NCBI RefSeq assembly: GCF_902809855.1
Contig: NZ_CADDWJ010000002.1
Coordinates: 496,001-560,000 of the forward strand
DNA: 64,000 nt
Origin: Acinetobacter sp. Marseille-Q1618
GTDB taxonomy: Bacteria; Pseudomonadota; Gammaproteobacteria; Pseudomonadales; Moraxellaceae
Reading direction: 5' to 3'
Shown piece after piece: positions 27,043 to 38,352 of this stretch (position 1 is its first letter; each line of letters begins with the position of its first letter). A program made the translations under genes and the position numbers. A model generated the notes under the pieces. The model made no database searches and was not told the DNA's origin. It saw only the letters and a program-made list of their open reading frames with translations.

Positions 27043-28227
27043 ATGAGTAATTTAGCTAAACGAATATTCAGCCATATACAATCCAACATTATTATGAATT
27101 GGAGCAATATTGAAAAATGTATTTTGGTATTAGTGCTCGCAATCCTGATTCATATTTTATGGATTATGTGGAAAGTCTATATCATAATGACACCTTCATT
27201 ATGGCAGTGGGTCAACATTGCTTTAATTAAAAGCCAACTCAGTATCAACCTTTTTTCTATTGCCTGCTTATTGCTCTTAACATTTGTTAGTATTAAAAAC
27301 TATAATAAAAAATGGGTAAACCATTGGTTTAGCTATCTAATCGTAACAACATTTATTCTGATTTTAGTTTTAGATGGTTATTTGGTTGGGATTTATAGTC
27401 CTGCCACAGTTTTTACCAGTGTTTGTGTAACTGGCGTGGGTTTGATTTTATTTAACCAAAAAATTGTTTATTTAAATCTATTTATTTCTATATCTTCATT
27501 TTCTTCATTGATTTACTTTACCACTCAAAACTCAATTCCTTATGCACCAATTTTTAGCCAAAAATTATTAAATAGCTTTGTTTATCATAATGATTTTTGG
27601 GTTTATAGTATGGTTTATTTTATCATTCCTATATTGGTTGCAGGTTTATTATTTTTTGAATTACTTTTATTTCAATGGCGTTATCGTGAATCTTTATTTG
27701 AAAAAATCAGTCAAATTGACCCATTAACCGAGTTATATAATCGCCGTTTTTTTAATAACAAAGTGAGTGAGTTACAACAAAACCAACAGTCTTATATTAT
27801 TATTTTATTAGATCTGGATCATTTTAAAACAATTAATGATTCTCATGGGCATCATGTAGGAGATGCTGCACTGATTCATATTGCAAAAACTTTATCACAG
27901 TCTGTGCGTAAAACTGATATTGTTGCACGGTATGGAGGTGAAGAATTTATTTTATTATTACCACAAATCACAGTAAATCAAGCATTTGAGATTGCTGAAA
28001 AATGTCGAAAAATTATTGAGAATCAACCTTTAAAACTCAATGATGATAAAAAGATTTATATTACGGCAAGTTTTGGCATTGGTATAAGCACATCTGACCT
28101 CAGTATTGATCAAGCCATTTATTTTGCTGATCAAGCTTTATATCATGCAAAGCAATCTGGACGTAATCAGGTGCAATTATTTGATGGAACTACTTTTCAG
28201 CAATTCCATCCTAAAATATCCTCTTAA
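27043..28227 (+). CDS. Membrane diguanylate cyclase (GGDEF)
   Basis: A 394-residue protein with about six N-terminal membrane helices (residues 22-220) and a C-terminal GGDEF domain that makes c-di-GMP. The active motif is GGEEF, in RYGGEEFILLLP. DPLTELYNRRFF marks the start of the domain near residue 228. The inhibitory I-site RKTD lies exactly five residues before GGEEF, so product inhibition is expected. No EAL domain is present. The input signal is unknown. The ribosome site is weak, and an in-frame ATG at 27094 is an alternative start. Confidence 0.9.
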   Translation: MSNLAKRIFSHIQSNIIMNWSNIEKCILVLVLAILIHILWIMWKVYIIMTPSLWQWVNIALIKSQLSINLFSIACLLLLTFVSIKNYNKKWVNHWFSYLIVTTFILILVLDGYLVGIYSPATVFTSVCVTGVGLILFNQKIVYLNLFISISSFSSLIYFTTQNSIPYAPIFSQKLLNSFVYHNDFWVYSMVYFIIPILVAGLLFFELLLFQWRYRESLFEKISQIDPLTELYNRRFFNNKVSELQQNQQSYIIILLDLDHFKTINDSHGHHVGDAALIHIAKTLSQSVRKTDIVARYGGEEFILLLPQITVNQAFEIAEKCRKIIENQPLKLNDDKKIYITASFGIGISTSDLSIDQAIYFADQALYHAKQSGRNQVQLFDGTTFQQFHPKISS

Positions 28228-28242
28228 ACTAAATGAATCTAC

Positions 28243-29319
28243 TCATCCAGCAATAGAATCTGTATTTAAAAATGGATAATCTATATATCCTTCAGCAACT
28301 TGTGTACCGATCATATTTTCGAATACCAGTTCATTTAAAGGTGCATTTTTAACTAATCGCGCGTACAGATCAGGATTAGCAATATAGGCCCTACCAAAAG
28401 ATACGGCATCAGCTTTGCCTGAAGCAAGTAATTCAATCGCGTCTGCTCGGCTCAATTTCATATTCGCAATATATGGCACGCCACCAGAACGCTGTTTCAA
28501 ATAATCACTGATACTGTCATCAGCCAAATATTCACGTGTGAAAAAGAAAGCAATTTTACGTTGTCCTAATTGCTGCATCACATAGCCAAATGTTTCACGT
28601 GGATCAGCATCGCCCATGTCATGTTCATCACCACGTGGTGCTAAATGTACACCCACACGACCAGCACCCCATACCTCAATCAAAGCATCCATAACTTCAA
28701 GTAATAATCGGGCACGATTTTCAACACAGCCACCATATTCATCTTGACGTTTATTGGTTGAACTTTGTAGGAATTGATCAATCAAATAACCATTGGCAGC
28801 GTGTAATTCTACACCATCAAATCCCGCCGCCTTGGCTTTGATTGCTGCTTGTTTAAATTGCTCAACAATGGCTTTAATTTCGGAAACGTCTAAAGGGCGT
28901 GGCAGCACATAATCACGTTTTGGACGCAATAAACTCACTTGTCCAGCTTGTTGTACAGCACTTGCAGACACAGGTATTTCACCATTAAGTAAATCAGGAT
29001 GAGATACACGACCGACATGCCAAAGCTGTGCAACAATCAAACCACCTTGGCCATGTACTGCTTGAGTAACCTGTTTCCAGCCTTCTACTTGAGCATCAGT
29101 AAACAATCCTGGCGTATTTAAATAACCATTGGCTTGTTCAGAAATCACAGTTGCTTCGGAAATGATTAAGCCTGCACTGGCACGTTGTGCGTAATATTCA
29201 ACCATCATCGCAGTTGGAACTCGATCATCGGTTGCACGACTACGGGTTAGTGGTGCCATGATGACACGGTTTTTGAGATGTAAATCGCCTAGAACAAGGG
29301 GAGAATTAAGTTCAGCCAT
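28243..29319 (-). CDS. nemA: Old yellow enzyme-family ene reductase (NemA-like)
   Basis: A 358-residue FMN TIM-barrel enzyme. Marks are NRVIMAPLTRSRA at the N-terminus, the active-site pair in FDGVELHAANGYLIDQFLQ, and VSFGRAYIANPDL near the end. NemA-type enzymes reduce N-ethylmaleimide, nitro-esters and other activated alkenes with NADPH. ATG 29319 follows AGGCAATT; an in-frame ATG at 29337 with AAAGGA is also possible. It lies directly downstream of an ArsR-type gene, forming an operon. The gene symbol reflects the family and not proven orthology. Confidence 0.88.
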   Translation of the reverse strand: MAELNSPLVLGDLHLKNRVIMAPLTRSRATDDRVPTAMMVEYYAQRASAGLIISEATVISEQANGYLNTPGLFTDAQVEGWKQVTQAVHGQGGLIVAQLWHVGRVSHPDLLNGEIPVSASAVQQAGQVSLLRPKRDYVLPRPLDVSEIKAIVEQFKQAAIKAKAAGFDGVELHAANGYLIDQFLQSSTNKRQDEYGGCVENRARLLLEVMDALIEVWGAGRVGVHLAPRGDEHDMGDADPRETFGYVMQQLGQRKIAFFFTREYLADDSISDYLKQRSGGVPYIANMKLSRADAIELLASGKADAVSFGRAYIANPDLYARLVKNAPLNELVFENMIGTQVAEGYIDYPFLNTDSIAG

Positions 29320-29355
29320 AATTGCCTCATGACTCACTTTCCTTTCAGTAAGAAG

Positions 29356-29655
29356 TTAAAGTGAGTGAGTTAGATATTCAATATATTGCTGAATTAAAGC
29401 TTCATTGCGAGAAAAATAAGACCATTGCCCATATTTTTCCGCTTGAATTAAGCCTGCTTGTTGCAAGACAGATAAATGATTTGACATGGTTGATTGGGAA
29501 ACATTACCAAGTTTTTCAATATTTCCTGCACATACACCACGCGCAAAGCCTCCGCACTGCTCTTCCGACAAATATTTTTGTGGTGCTTTCAACCATTGCA
29601 ATATTTGTCGGCGAGTCGGATTTGCCAATGCTTTAGAAATTAAATCAATATCCAT
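29356..29655 (-). CDS. ArsR-family regulator with two cysteines
   Basis: A 99-residue winged-helix regulator: ALANPTRRQILQWL, then VSQSTMSNHLSVLQQAGLI as the recognition unit and QWSYFSRNEA as the wing. Two cysteines lie in EEQCGGFARGVCAG (about residues 34 and 42), an insertion between the first helices. They could sense thiol-reactive compounds, which would fit the ene reductase gene 36 bp downstream. A palindrome at 29722-29737 is the likely operator. Confidence 0.87.
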   Translation of the reverse strand: MDIDLISKALANPTRRQILQWLKAPQKYLSEEQCGGFARGVCAGNIEKLGNVSQSTMSNHLSVLQQAGLIQAEKYGQWSYFSRNEALIQQYIEYLTHSL

Positions 29656-29721
29656 ACCTACAACTCATCAGACATATTCAATTCAAAGCAAAGCTTGATT
29701 CAGCATCTTCAAAAGCAATAT

Positions 29722-29737
29722 ATCGTATTTTTACGAT
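29722..29737. promoter_or_regulatory. Likely ArsR operator
   Basis: ATCGTA-TTTT-TACGAT is a perfect interrupted palindrome 67 bp upstream of the arsR-type start codon. ATATCGAT nearby (29742-29749) may be a further half site. The assignment is by position and symmetry only. Confidence 0.5.
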
Positions 29738-29805
29738 TTTAATATCGATTTTTTTAGATATATTGTAAAAAATGATCAAGACTTTGCTTTGATTAAATTT
29801 TTAAA

Positions 29806-30901
29806 TTAAAGCCCTTGTTTCAAGCTTGCTTCAATAAATTTATCTAAATCACCATCAAGTACTGCACCTGTGTTGGAGTTTTCTACACCTGTGCGTAAGT
29901 CCTTAATACGTGAATCATCGAGTACGTATGAGCGAATCTGACTGCCCCAACCAATATCAGACTTAGAGTCTTCAAGTGCTTGCGCTGCTTCATTACGCTT
30001 ACTCATTTCCAATTCATACAGTTTTGCACGCAACTGTTTCCATGCATGATCACGGTTAGCATGTTGTGAACGTTGGTTCTGACATGCGACCACAATCCCC
30101 GTTGGCGCATGGGTTAAACGTACCGCAGAGTCAGTTTTGTTAATGTGCTGACCACCTGCACCAGATGCACGGTAAGTATCGGTACGTACATCGGCTGGAT
30201 TAATATCAATTTCAATATTGTCGTCTACTTCAGGTGACACGAACACTGCTGAGAATGACGTATGACGACGGTTACCTGAGTCAAAAGGTGATTTACGCAC
30301 TAAACGATGTACACCTGACTCAGTACGCAACCAACCATAGGCATATTCACCTTCAACACGAATGGTTGCAGACTTGATTCCTGCCACATCGCCGTCCGAC
30401 TCTTCCATCAATTCTGCTTTGAAACCATGACGTTCGATCCAACGCATATACATGCGCAGTAACATAGATGCCCAATCTTGTGCCTCTGTACCGCCAGAAC
30501 CCGCTTGAATTTCCACATAACATGGGTTTGGATCCATTGGGTTGCTGAACATACGGCGGAATTCAAGTTTTGCTAATTCTTCTTCAGCCGAATCAAGCTC
30601 TGATTGAACATCGACAAGCAAACTTTCATCATCTGCTTCAACCGCCAAATCAAGCATTGCTTTGGCATCTTCAAGCTGATTTGCTAAACCTTCCAAAACG
30701 TTAATGACGTTTTCGAGTTCGCCTTTTTCTTTTGCCATTGCTTGTGCACGGTTTTGATCATTCCAAATCGCAGGGTCTTCTAACTCACGGAGAACCTCTT
30801 CTAAACGCTCTTTCTTTAGATCGTAGTCAAAGATACCCCCGTAGTGTTAGACCACGGTCACTTAAGTCTTTTAATTGGTTTAGAAATGGATTTATTTCCA
30901 C
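29806..30901 (-). CDS. prfB: Peptide chain release factor 2, programmed +1 frameshift
   Basis: RF2 recognises UGA and UAA. The 24-codon first frame starts at GTG 30901 (AAGG upstream) and ends at an in-frame TGA at 30829-30827. The site reads CGG-GGG-TAT-CTT-TGA-C, the classic RF2 autoregulatory frameshift with an internal Shine-Dalgarno-like GGGGG. After the shift, [13 protein letters not shown] leads to a total of about 364 residues. The SPF anticodon-like motif (RKSPFDSGN) and the GGQ motif ([12 protein letters not shown]) are both present. The coding sequence is therefore a join that skips base 30829. Confidence 0.95.
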
Positions 30902-31319
30902 GAGCCTTATCCTATGTATCACAATTTATTCGAAGGCATTCTATCACAGAGCCTATAGACTTGAGTAAGTGCTTTTATTGGTGAAAGTTTTTGACTACTT
31001 CACTTTATTTTTAATGGTAGTCAACGCATTTAATTCAAAACCATAGAGCTTAATTGCAATAAAAATCTGAAACTACTCAATGTCAGTGCAAGCTATCATT
31101 TCTAAGGTCAGATTTTTAAAAAATAGACAAGCTTGTCATTCCTAAAATGCTTTTTTGTTACATTTTTTGTTTATTTATAAAGCAATTTTTAAGTTTCTAC
31201 ATACTCTCTACATAATTTTAATAAAACAAAACATAGTTTTTAAATACTATAAATCAATTACTTAATTAATAAAAATTACACAACATTACTAATATTACAG
31301 TTCTATTACTTTAGGGTGA
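30902..31319. other. Intergenic region between prfB and the porin gene
   Basis: About 420 bases without an ORF. AAAAATCTGA (31061-31070) and TCAGATTTTT (31108-31117) form a 10-bp inverted repeat, and GACAAGCTTGTC (31126-31137) is a perfect 12-bp palindrome. Both lie upstream of the porin promoter and could bind regulators or mark the end of an unannotated transcript. Confidence 0.4.
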
Positions 31320-31347
31320 TTGACGATATTTTAATTTTCCCTAGACT
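31320..31347 (+). promoter_or_regulatory. Candidate porin promoter
   Basis: TTGACG (31320-31325) and TAGACT (31342-31347) are 16 bp apart. This predicts a start near 31354 and a leader of about 55 nt before the porin ATG. Confidence 0.5.
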
Positions 31348-31408
31348 GAAGATGTAACAAAAAATGTAAGGCACAATGAAATCACATTTTCAGCGGGGAG
31401 AAGAATCC

Positions 31409-32179
31409 ATGAAAAAATTAGCAATTGCTTCAGCAATCGCATTATCAGCGATCGCAGTTTCAGGCACTGCAAATGCTTATCAAGCAGAAGTTGGTGGTTC
31501 TTATACTTATACTGATTGGGATGATTTTGATGCAACACATCAATTTGGTGTAGATGGAACTTATTATTTCAACCCAGTACAAACACGTAACTCACCATTA
31601 AATGAAGCAGCATTCCTTGATCGTGCAAGTAACGTAAAAGCACATGTGAATTATGCAGACAATGATGGCGTAAAAGACTCACAATACGGTGCAGGCGTTG
31701 AATACTTCGTGCCAGGCAGTGACTTTTATGTAAGTGGTCGTGTTGGTCGTGATGAACTTGAAGTAGATAATACGAACATTGATTCAAAAGTTACAACTTA
31801 TGGTGCTGAAGTTGGTTATTTACCTGCACCAGGTTTATTACTTGCACTAGGTTTAACAGGTTATGATGCTAAACATGGTGACGATGGTGTAGACCCAACT
31901 GTGCGTGCAAAATATGTCACTCAAGTCGGTCAATATGATGCGAACTTTGAAGCATATGGCGCATTTGGTGACTTAGATGAATATAAAGTACGTGGTGATT
32001 TGTATTTAGACAAAACTTTAAGTGTTGGTGCAGACTACTACAACAATGATCTCACTGAGCGTGATGAGTTTGGTATTTCTGCGAAGAAATTCTTAAATCA
32101 AAACGTGAGTGTTGAAGGTCGTGTCGGTTTCGGTGATGACTACAATACTTATGGCGTACGTGCAGGCTATCGTTTCTAA
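31409..32179 (+). CDS. Omp33-36-like outer-membrane porin
   Basis: A 256-residue outer-membrane protein. The signal peptide ends at ANA, before YQAEVGG. The mature protein has alternating aromatic strands and ends in the C-terminal aromatic signal AGYRF. The N-terminal pattern AYQ.EV, then GTYYF and PLNEAAFLDRASNV, matches what I recall of Acinetobacter Omp33-36, so it is a paralogue or homologue of that porin. GGGGAGA lies 7-8 nt before the chosen ATG; an upstream ATG at 31376 is not favoured. It has its own promoter and terminator. Confidence 0.85.
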   Translation: MKKLAIASAIALSAIAVSGTANAYQAEVGGSYTYTDWDDFDATHQFGVDGTYYFNPVQTRNSPLNEAAFLDRASNVKAHVNYADNDGVKDSQYGAGVEYFVPGSDFYVSGRVGRDELEVDNTNIDSKVTTYGAEVGYLPAPGLLLALGLTGYDAKHGDDGVDPTVRAKYVTQVGQYDANFEAYGAFGDLDEYKVRGDLYLDKTLSVGADYYNNDLTERDEFGISAKKFLNQNVSVEGRVGFGDDYNTYGVRAGYRF

Positions 32180-32199
32180 GCTCAACCGAACTTAGAAAT

Positions 32200-32227
32200 A
32201 AAAACCGCTCATCTTTGAGCGGTTTTT
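32200..32227. terminator. Terminator of the porin gene
   Basis: AAAAACCGCTCA pairs with TGAGCGGTTTTT around a TCTT loop, with extra Ts after it. It lies between converging porin and recJ and may serve both. Confidence 0.88.
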
Positions 32228-32244
32228 TGATTTAAACTCAATAT

Positions 32245-33957
32245 TTATTGTCGTAGATGCAACATTCTTAATTGCACACTGACATTGCCATTAAATTGAT
32301 TTTTATCCAGTTCATAAACAAGATGGACATGTTCTTTGCTTGGATCAAACTCAAACTGATCTGCAACATTAAAAGCAATTGCATCTACAGATTGCCCATT
32401 TTCCAGTGCCAATTTGAGTTTTAAATGTGCTTCCTTGAGCCAACGATATTCTAAAACTTTAAAGTGTCCTTCAAACACAGGCGTTGGAAATTTTTGCCCC
32501 CAAGGCCCTAAATTCTCAATAATATCAACTGTTTGCAACTGAATAGCATCCATAGGCAACTCGCCATCCGTCCATAGTGTTGCCTGAAATAATTCATCAT
32601 CAGATTCAGCAATCAATTGATTAAAAACTTGTTTAAATTCCTCAAAATTTTCCTTTTTTAGGGTTAAACCTGCTGCTGCTGCATGTCCACCGAAAAAACT
32701 CACCAAATGTGGATACTGCTCAGCTACTTTTTCAATGCTGTCTCGAATATGCACACCTTCAATTGAACGTGCAGAACCTTTGATATGAATACCATCTTTA
32801 TCCGCTGCAAAGACGATACTTGGTCGATGAAATTGTTCTTTTAAACGTCCAGCTACAATTCCAATAACGCCTTGATGCCAATTCTCATCAAACATGACCA
32901 AAGCTGCGGGTAAATTGTTCTGATCAAATTGTAATTTTTCCATCTCAACTAAAGCATCGTGCTTCATTTGCGACTCAACCTGACGACGTTCTAAGTTTAA
33001 ATCATTGAGTTGGCGTGCTAAGGCATAGGCTTTTTGTACATCGGTTGCCAATAAACACTCTATTCCGATGTCCATAGTATCCATGCGCCCTGCTGCATTA
33101 ATACGAGGGCCAAGCACAAAACCTAAATCTGAGGCTTTTAATTCGGCAGGATTACGTCCTGCAATATCAAGTAATGCACTGATGCCGACTCGACATTGAT
33201 TTTGTTGAATGCGTTTTAAACCTGCATCAACCAAAATACGGTTGTTATAATCTAGACTTGCGACATCTGCATAGGTTCCCAATGCGACTAAGTCTAAATA
33301 CTGTGTCATTTTCGCAGTCGACTTACCTTGTTGAGCACGATAACTACTTAAATTTGCAAGTAAATAGAATGCAACCCCTACACCCGCCAAAGCTTTGCTT
33401 GGAAATTCACAACCTAACTGATTTGGATTGACGACAGCTTCTGCTTCAGGCGTTGCTTTGGTGGTTAAATGGTGATCGGTAATAATCACCTGCATACCAT
33501 GTTGTTGTGCTTGATCTACGCCGGCATGACTAGAAATGCCATTATCTACAGTAATTAACAGATCTGGGGTATAGCTTACAAATGCTAAATCAGCAATTGC
33601 AGGCGTTAAGCCATAACCATATTTAAAACGATCAGGTACCAGATAATGCACATCCGCACCCATTTCAGTCAGTGCCAGCATCATTAAAGTGGTACTGGTT
33701 GCACCATCGGCATCATAATCGCCCACGATCACAATTTTTTTATTTTCATCAATACATTGATCAATGATCTCTATCGCCCGTTGCAAACCTTTCAATGTCG
33801 GTGCAAGTAAGTATTTAAGTTTTAAATCTAACTCTTGCTCTGACTGTACCCCTCGTCTTGCTAAAATTTCAGCTGCAAAATTAGGTAGTTGCGAAAAAAC
33901 ACGAGGAGAGCTTAGTAAGGGGCGTTGTCGAATTATAATTTTATTCACTACATTCAC
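32245..33957 (-). CDS. recJ: Single-stranded-DNA exonuclease RecJ
   Basis: A 570-residue DHH-family 5'-3' exonuclease used in mismatch repair and RecF-pathway recombination. Metal-binding motifs are VGDYDADGAT (about residue 78), TVDNGISSH, ITDHHLT (the DHH) and the DHHA1-domain motif SFFGGHAAAAGLTL (about 420). The C-terminal OB-like domain follows. Length and order are normal. It stands alone, convergent with the porin gene. Confidence 0.95.
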   Translation of the reverse strand: MNVVNKIIIRQRPLLSSPRVFSQLPNFAAEILARRGVQSEQELDLKLKYLLAPTLKGLQRAIEIIDQCIDENKKIVIVGDYDADGATSTTLMMLALTEMGADVHYLVPDRFKYGYGLTPAIADLAFVSYTPDLLITVDNGISSHAGVDQAQQHGMQVIITDHHLTTKATPEAEAVVNPNQLGCEFPSKALAGVGVAFYLLANLSSYRAQQGKSTAKMTQYLDLVALGTYADVASLDYNNRILVDAGLKRIQQNQCRVGISALLDIAGRNPAELKASDLGFVLGPRINAAGRMDTMDIGIECLLATDVQKAYALARQLNDLNLERRQVESQMKHDALVEMEKLQFDQNNLPAALVMFDENWHQGVIGIVAGRLKEQFHRPSIVFAADKDGIHIKGSARSIEGVHIRDSIEKVAEQYPHLVSFFGGHAAAAGLTLKKENFEEFKQVFNQLIAESDDELFQATLWTDGELPMDAIQLQTVDIIENLGPWGQKFPTPVFEGHFKVLEYRWLKEAHLKLKLALENGQSVDAIAFNVADQFEFDPSKEHVHLVYELDKNQFNGNVSVQLRMLHLRQ

Positions 33958-34149
33958 ATATCATTTCAATTACACAAGATTATAAAGAGTTCTATTTTCA
34001 TTCAGCAAGCACAGGATTTTTACAGACAACCAAATAGCGAAATATACTGGTTATTTTTCCTTTAGATACTAAATAATTCAGATATTTAGAGTAAAGTATC
34101 AAAAAATTTATTCGCAATAATCAATCAGACTTTTTATGACGGGGACACT

Positions 34150-34509
34150 ATGAAAAAAATTCTTTTTGCATTAGGACTATGCAGCCTGCAATATGCACAT
34201 GCTTTACCTGCTACATTGACTGAAGAAGTCTATTTAAAATCATTCGTTTGCGGTGGTGATAGCTGCTATTTGTCTATGGACATTGCTCAGGTTGATAATA
34301 TCCAACTTTCTACTTTTTGTGGTGACCGCAAATATTGTAGCCAATACTATTCAGCTTATGAAAACATGATGAAAAATGTCGCTGAAGATGAGTATCAAGA
34401 ATATGAATTAAATGGACGTAAAGCACGTGTCACACTTAAGTTGGTCGATAATCCTTATTCAGGACAAAAAATTTATGAAACTCAAAACATTGTCTATTTA
34501 AAAGATTAA
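34150..34509 (+). CDS. Small secreted four-cysteine protein
   Basis: A 119-residue protein with a signal peptide (residues 1-18, cut near AHA/LP). The mature part has four cysteines in two pairs, VCGGDSC and FCGDRKYC, likely joined as disulfides in the periplasm. GGGGA precedes the ATG. It stands alone with its own terminator. I do not recognise the family. Confidence 0.75.
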   Translation: MKKILFALGLCSLQYAHALPATLTEEVYLKSFVCGGDSCYLSMDIAQVDNIQLSTFCGDRKYCSQYYSAYENMMKNVAEDEYQEYELNGRKARVTLKLVDNPYSGQKIYETQNIVYLKD

Positions 34510-34520
34510 AAAACCAAAAA

Positions 34521-34550
34521 TAAAAAGAGATCATAACAGATCTCTTTTTA
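34521..34550. terminator. Bidirectional terminator
   Basis: TAAAAAGAGATC (34521-34532) pairs with GATCTCTTTTTA (34539-34550) around a 6-nt loop, between converging genes. Confidence 0.85.
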
Positions 34551-34593
34551 TCAACGCACAGAGTTTAATAAGACATTTATTTTAATCATATTT

Positions 34594-35250
34594 CTAAGGC
34601 ATCAAACGTTGTATTTGCCAAGCTGAATCAATTTTTTCATAGGTCAAACGATCATGTAAGCGATTTGGACGACCTTGCCAAAATTCATAATAATGAGGTT
34701 CTAAACGATACCCCCCCCAAAACTCTGGCTTGCTCAACTCTGTTTGCTGCTCAACACGATCATGTAATTCCTGAAAACGTTGTTGTAGCAATTCACGGCT
34801 TTCAATCACCCCACTTTGCGGGGTGCTGATATGTGCAGCAATTTGACTATCACGTGGGCGCTTATGATAATAATCCGTTGACTCGTCTACAGAAATTTTC
34901 GTGACATGTCCTGAAATACGTACTTGACGCTCTAGCTCTGACCAATAAAATAAAATTTCAGCATAAGGATTAACCGCTAAATCCAAACCTTTTTGGCTGT
35001 CATAATTGGTATAAAAATCATAGCCTGTTTCAGTTGCACCACGTAATAACACGGTGCGTACATGTGGGCGACCCTGCGCATCTGCGGTCGCCAAAGACAT
35101 GGTATAAGGTTCATGTAATTTCGTTGTTAAAGCCAGATTGAACCAATTTAAGAACTGCTCATGTGGATTAAGATCCACCTGATCTTCATGTAGTTCACCT
35201 TTTTCATAAGTCAGACGTAGCTCACTTAAATCTTTAATTACATCACTCAT
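34594..35250 (-). CDS. pdxH: Pyridoxine/pyridoxamine 5'-phosphate oxidase
   Basis: A 218-residue FMN enzyme, the last step of PLP synthesis and salvage. FMN and substrate motifs include MSLATADAQGRPHVRTVLLRG, FYTNYDSQKG, RQVRISG and the C-terminal FWQGRPNRLHDRL. The length matches the family. glmM ends 18 bp upstream on the same strand, so the two are probably co-transcribed. Confidence 0.95.
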   Translation of the reverse strand: MSDVIKDLSELRLTYEKGELHEDQVDLNPHEQFLNWFNLALTTKLHEPYTMSLATADAQGRPHVRTVLLRGATETGYDFYTNYDSQKGLDLAVNPYAEILFYWSELERQVRISGHVTKISVDESTDYYHKRPRDSQIAAHISTPQSGVIESRELLQQRFQELHDRVEQQTELSKPEFWGGYRLEPHYYEFWQGRPNRLHDRLTYEKIDSAWQIQRLMP

Positions 35251-35268
35251 GAACCTTCCCCTTACGGA

Positions 35269-36603
35269 TTAAGCGTTGGCATTTTGACGAACTTGATCGG
35301 CCAAATAGTTTGCAAGATCAGCCACTTCTTGTTGATTATTACCTTCAACCATAACACGAATCACGGGCTCTGTACCCGATTTACGAATCAAAATTCGCCC
35401 ACGACCTTTGAGTTGCGCTTCTGCCTTATCAAACTCCGCCACCAACGCAGGCACTGCAAATGGATCGTACATTTCTTCTAAACGTACATTCACCAAAACA
35501 TTCGGTAAAAGTTTAAAGTCAGTGATTAACTCATCAAGCGCTTTATCTTGTTCAACCATCACCGTCAACACTTGCAAAGCTGCAATGATTGCATCACCCG
35601 TTGTACTTTTATCTAAAGTCAAAATATGACCTGAAGGCTCACCACCGATTACCCAATTATTATCTTCAAGGGCCTGTAATACATAACGGTCACCAACTTT
35701 GGCACGCACAAATGGAACCTGCGCTTGTTCAAGTGCAAGTTCTAATGCCATATTGCTCATCACCGTACCCACGATACCAGCAGGTTTTGTCGATGCTTGG
35801 GTTGCCAAGATATATAAAATCGCATCGCCATCTACCAAATTACCGTGACGATCAACCAATACAACACGGTCAGCATCACCATCAAAAGCGATCCCTAAAT
35901 CCGCTTGATGCGCGACAACAGCTTTTTGTAGATTTTCAGGATGGGTTGAACCACAATTTTCATTGATGTTTAAACCTGTTGGCTCGTTATAAAGTGCGAT
36001 GACTTTTGCACCTAATTCACGAAATACCGCAGGACCTACGCTATAGGCTGCACCATGTGCACAATCCACCACAATTTTTAAATGACGTAAGTTAAAATGG
36101 TAGGGGAATGTCGATTTACAAAATTCGATATAACGACCATTGGCATCTTTGACACGCACACTCTTACCTAGATTTGCATTGTCTTCAATGACGATATCAT
36201 TTTCTAATTCTTGATTAATCGCTTCTTGAATCGCATCGGGCAATTTTTTACCTTCATCTGAGAAAAATTTAATCCCATTATCAAAATATGGATTATGCGA
36301 TGCTGAAATGACAATGCCTAAATTGGCGTGTAATGCTCGGGTTAAATGCGCAATTGCTGGTGTTGGCAAAGGACCAAGTAAATGTACATACACCCCTGCC
36401 GCGTTTAAACCCGCTTGCAAGGCTGCTTCTAAAATATAACCTGAAAGGCGCGTATCTTTACCTAAAACCACAATTGGCTTAGTTTTTGGGCTTAATTGCT
36501 TTAATACTTTACCTGCCGCAAAACCTAGTTTTAATGCAAATTCTGGGGTAATTGGGAGTTCACCAAATTTTCCACGAATCCCATCTGTACCAAAATAACT
36601 CAT
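35269..36603 (-). CDS. glmM: Phosphoglucosamine mutase
   Basis: A 444-residue enzyme converting glucosamine-6-P to glucosamine-1-P for peptidoglycan and LPS/LOS precursors. The phosphoserine loop is [13 protein letters not shown] (Ser about residue 101), the metal loop is FDGDADR, and the sugar-binding loop is GEPSGH. The C-terminal phosphate-binding [12 protein letters not shown] is present. It starts an operon with pdxH and is separated from guaB by a terminator. Confidence 0.95.
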   Translation of the reverse strand: MSYFGTDGIRGKFGELPITPEFALKLGFAAGKVLKQLSPKTKPIVVLGKDTRLSGYILEAALQAGLNAAGVYVHLLGPLPTPAIAHLTRALHANLGIVISASHNPYFDNGIKFFSDEGKKLPDAIQEAINQELENDIVIEDNANLGKSVRVKDANGRYIEFCKSTFPYHFNLRHLKIVVDCAHGAAYSVGPAVFRELGAKVIALYNEPTGLNINENCGSTHPENLQKAVVAHQADLGIAFDGDADRVVLVDRHGNLVDGDAILYILATQASTKPAGIVGTVMSNMALELALEQAQVPFVRAKVGDRYVLQALEDNNWVIGGEPSGHILTLDKSTTGDAIIAALQVLTVMVEQDKALDELITDFKLLPNVLVNVRLEEMYDPFAVPALVAEFDKAEAQLKGRGRILIRKSGTEPVIRVMVEGNNQQEVADLANYLADQVRQNANA

Positions 36604-36672
36604 TTTTTACCCACTTATTTATCGTGTTGTTTAACAGTTAGTTTTCAATCACATTACTTTACACCAAAATAA

Positions 36673-36699
36673 AAAAACCGTCATGAAATGACGGTTTTT
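36673..36699 (-). terminator. Terminator of guaB
   Basis: On the minus strand AAAAACCGTCAT and ATGACGGTTTTT pair around a 3-nt loop, followed by Us. It lies 24 bp after the guaB stop. Confidence 0.88.
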
Positions 36700-36723
36700 A
36701 AATGCAAAATTACAACGAAAGAA

Positions 36724-38220
<1,497 letters not shown>

Positions 38221-38352
38221 TTATATACAAATTTCAGTTTAAATTTCATTTTTATTCTAAATAAAGCAGTTTAATTGGGGATAAAACCAATACAAGGCAT
38301 TGTTATATTGGTTTTATTTCAATATAAAAATATTGATGAACCTTAAAACTGA

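Noticed and set aside
35589..35966. A 125-codon plus-strand ORF inside glmM
   Set aside because: It is antisense to conserved glmM motifs, with His/Tyr-rich composition typical of shadow frames.
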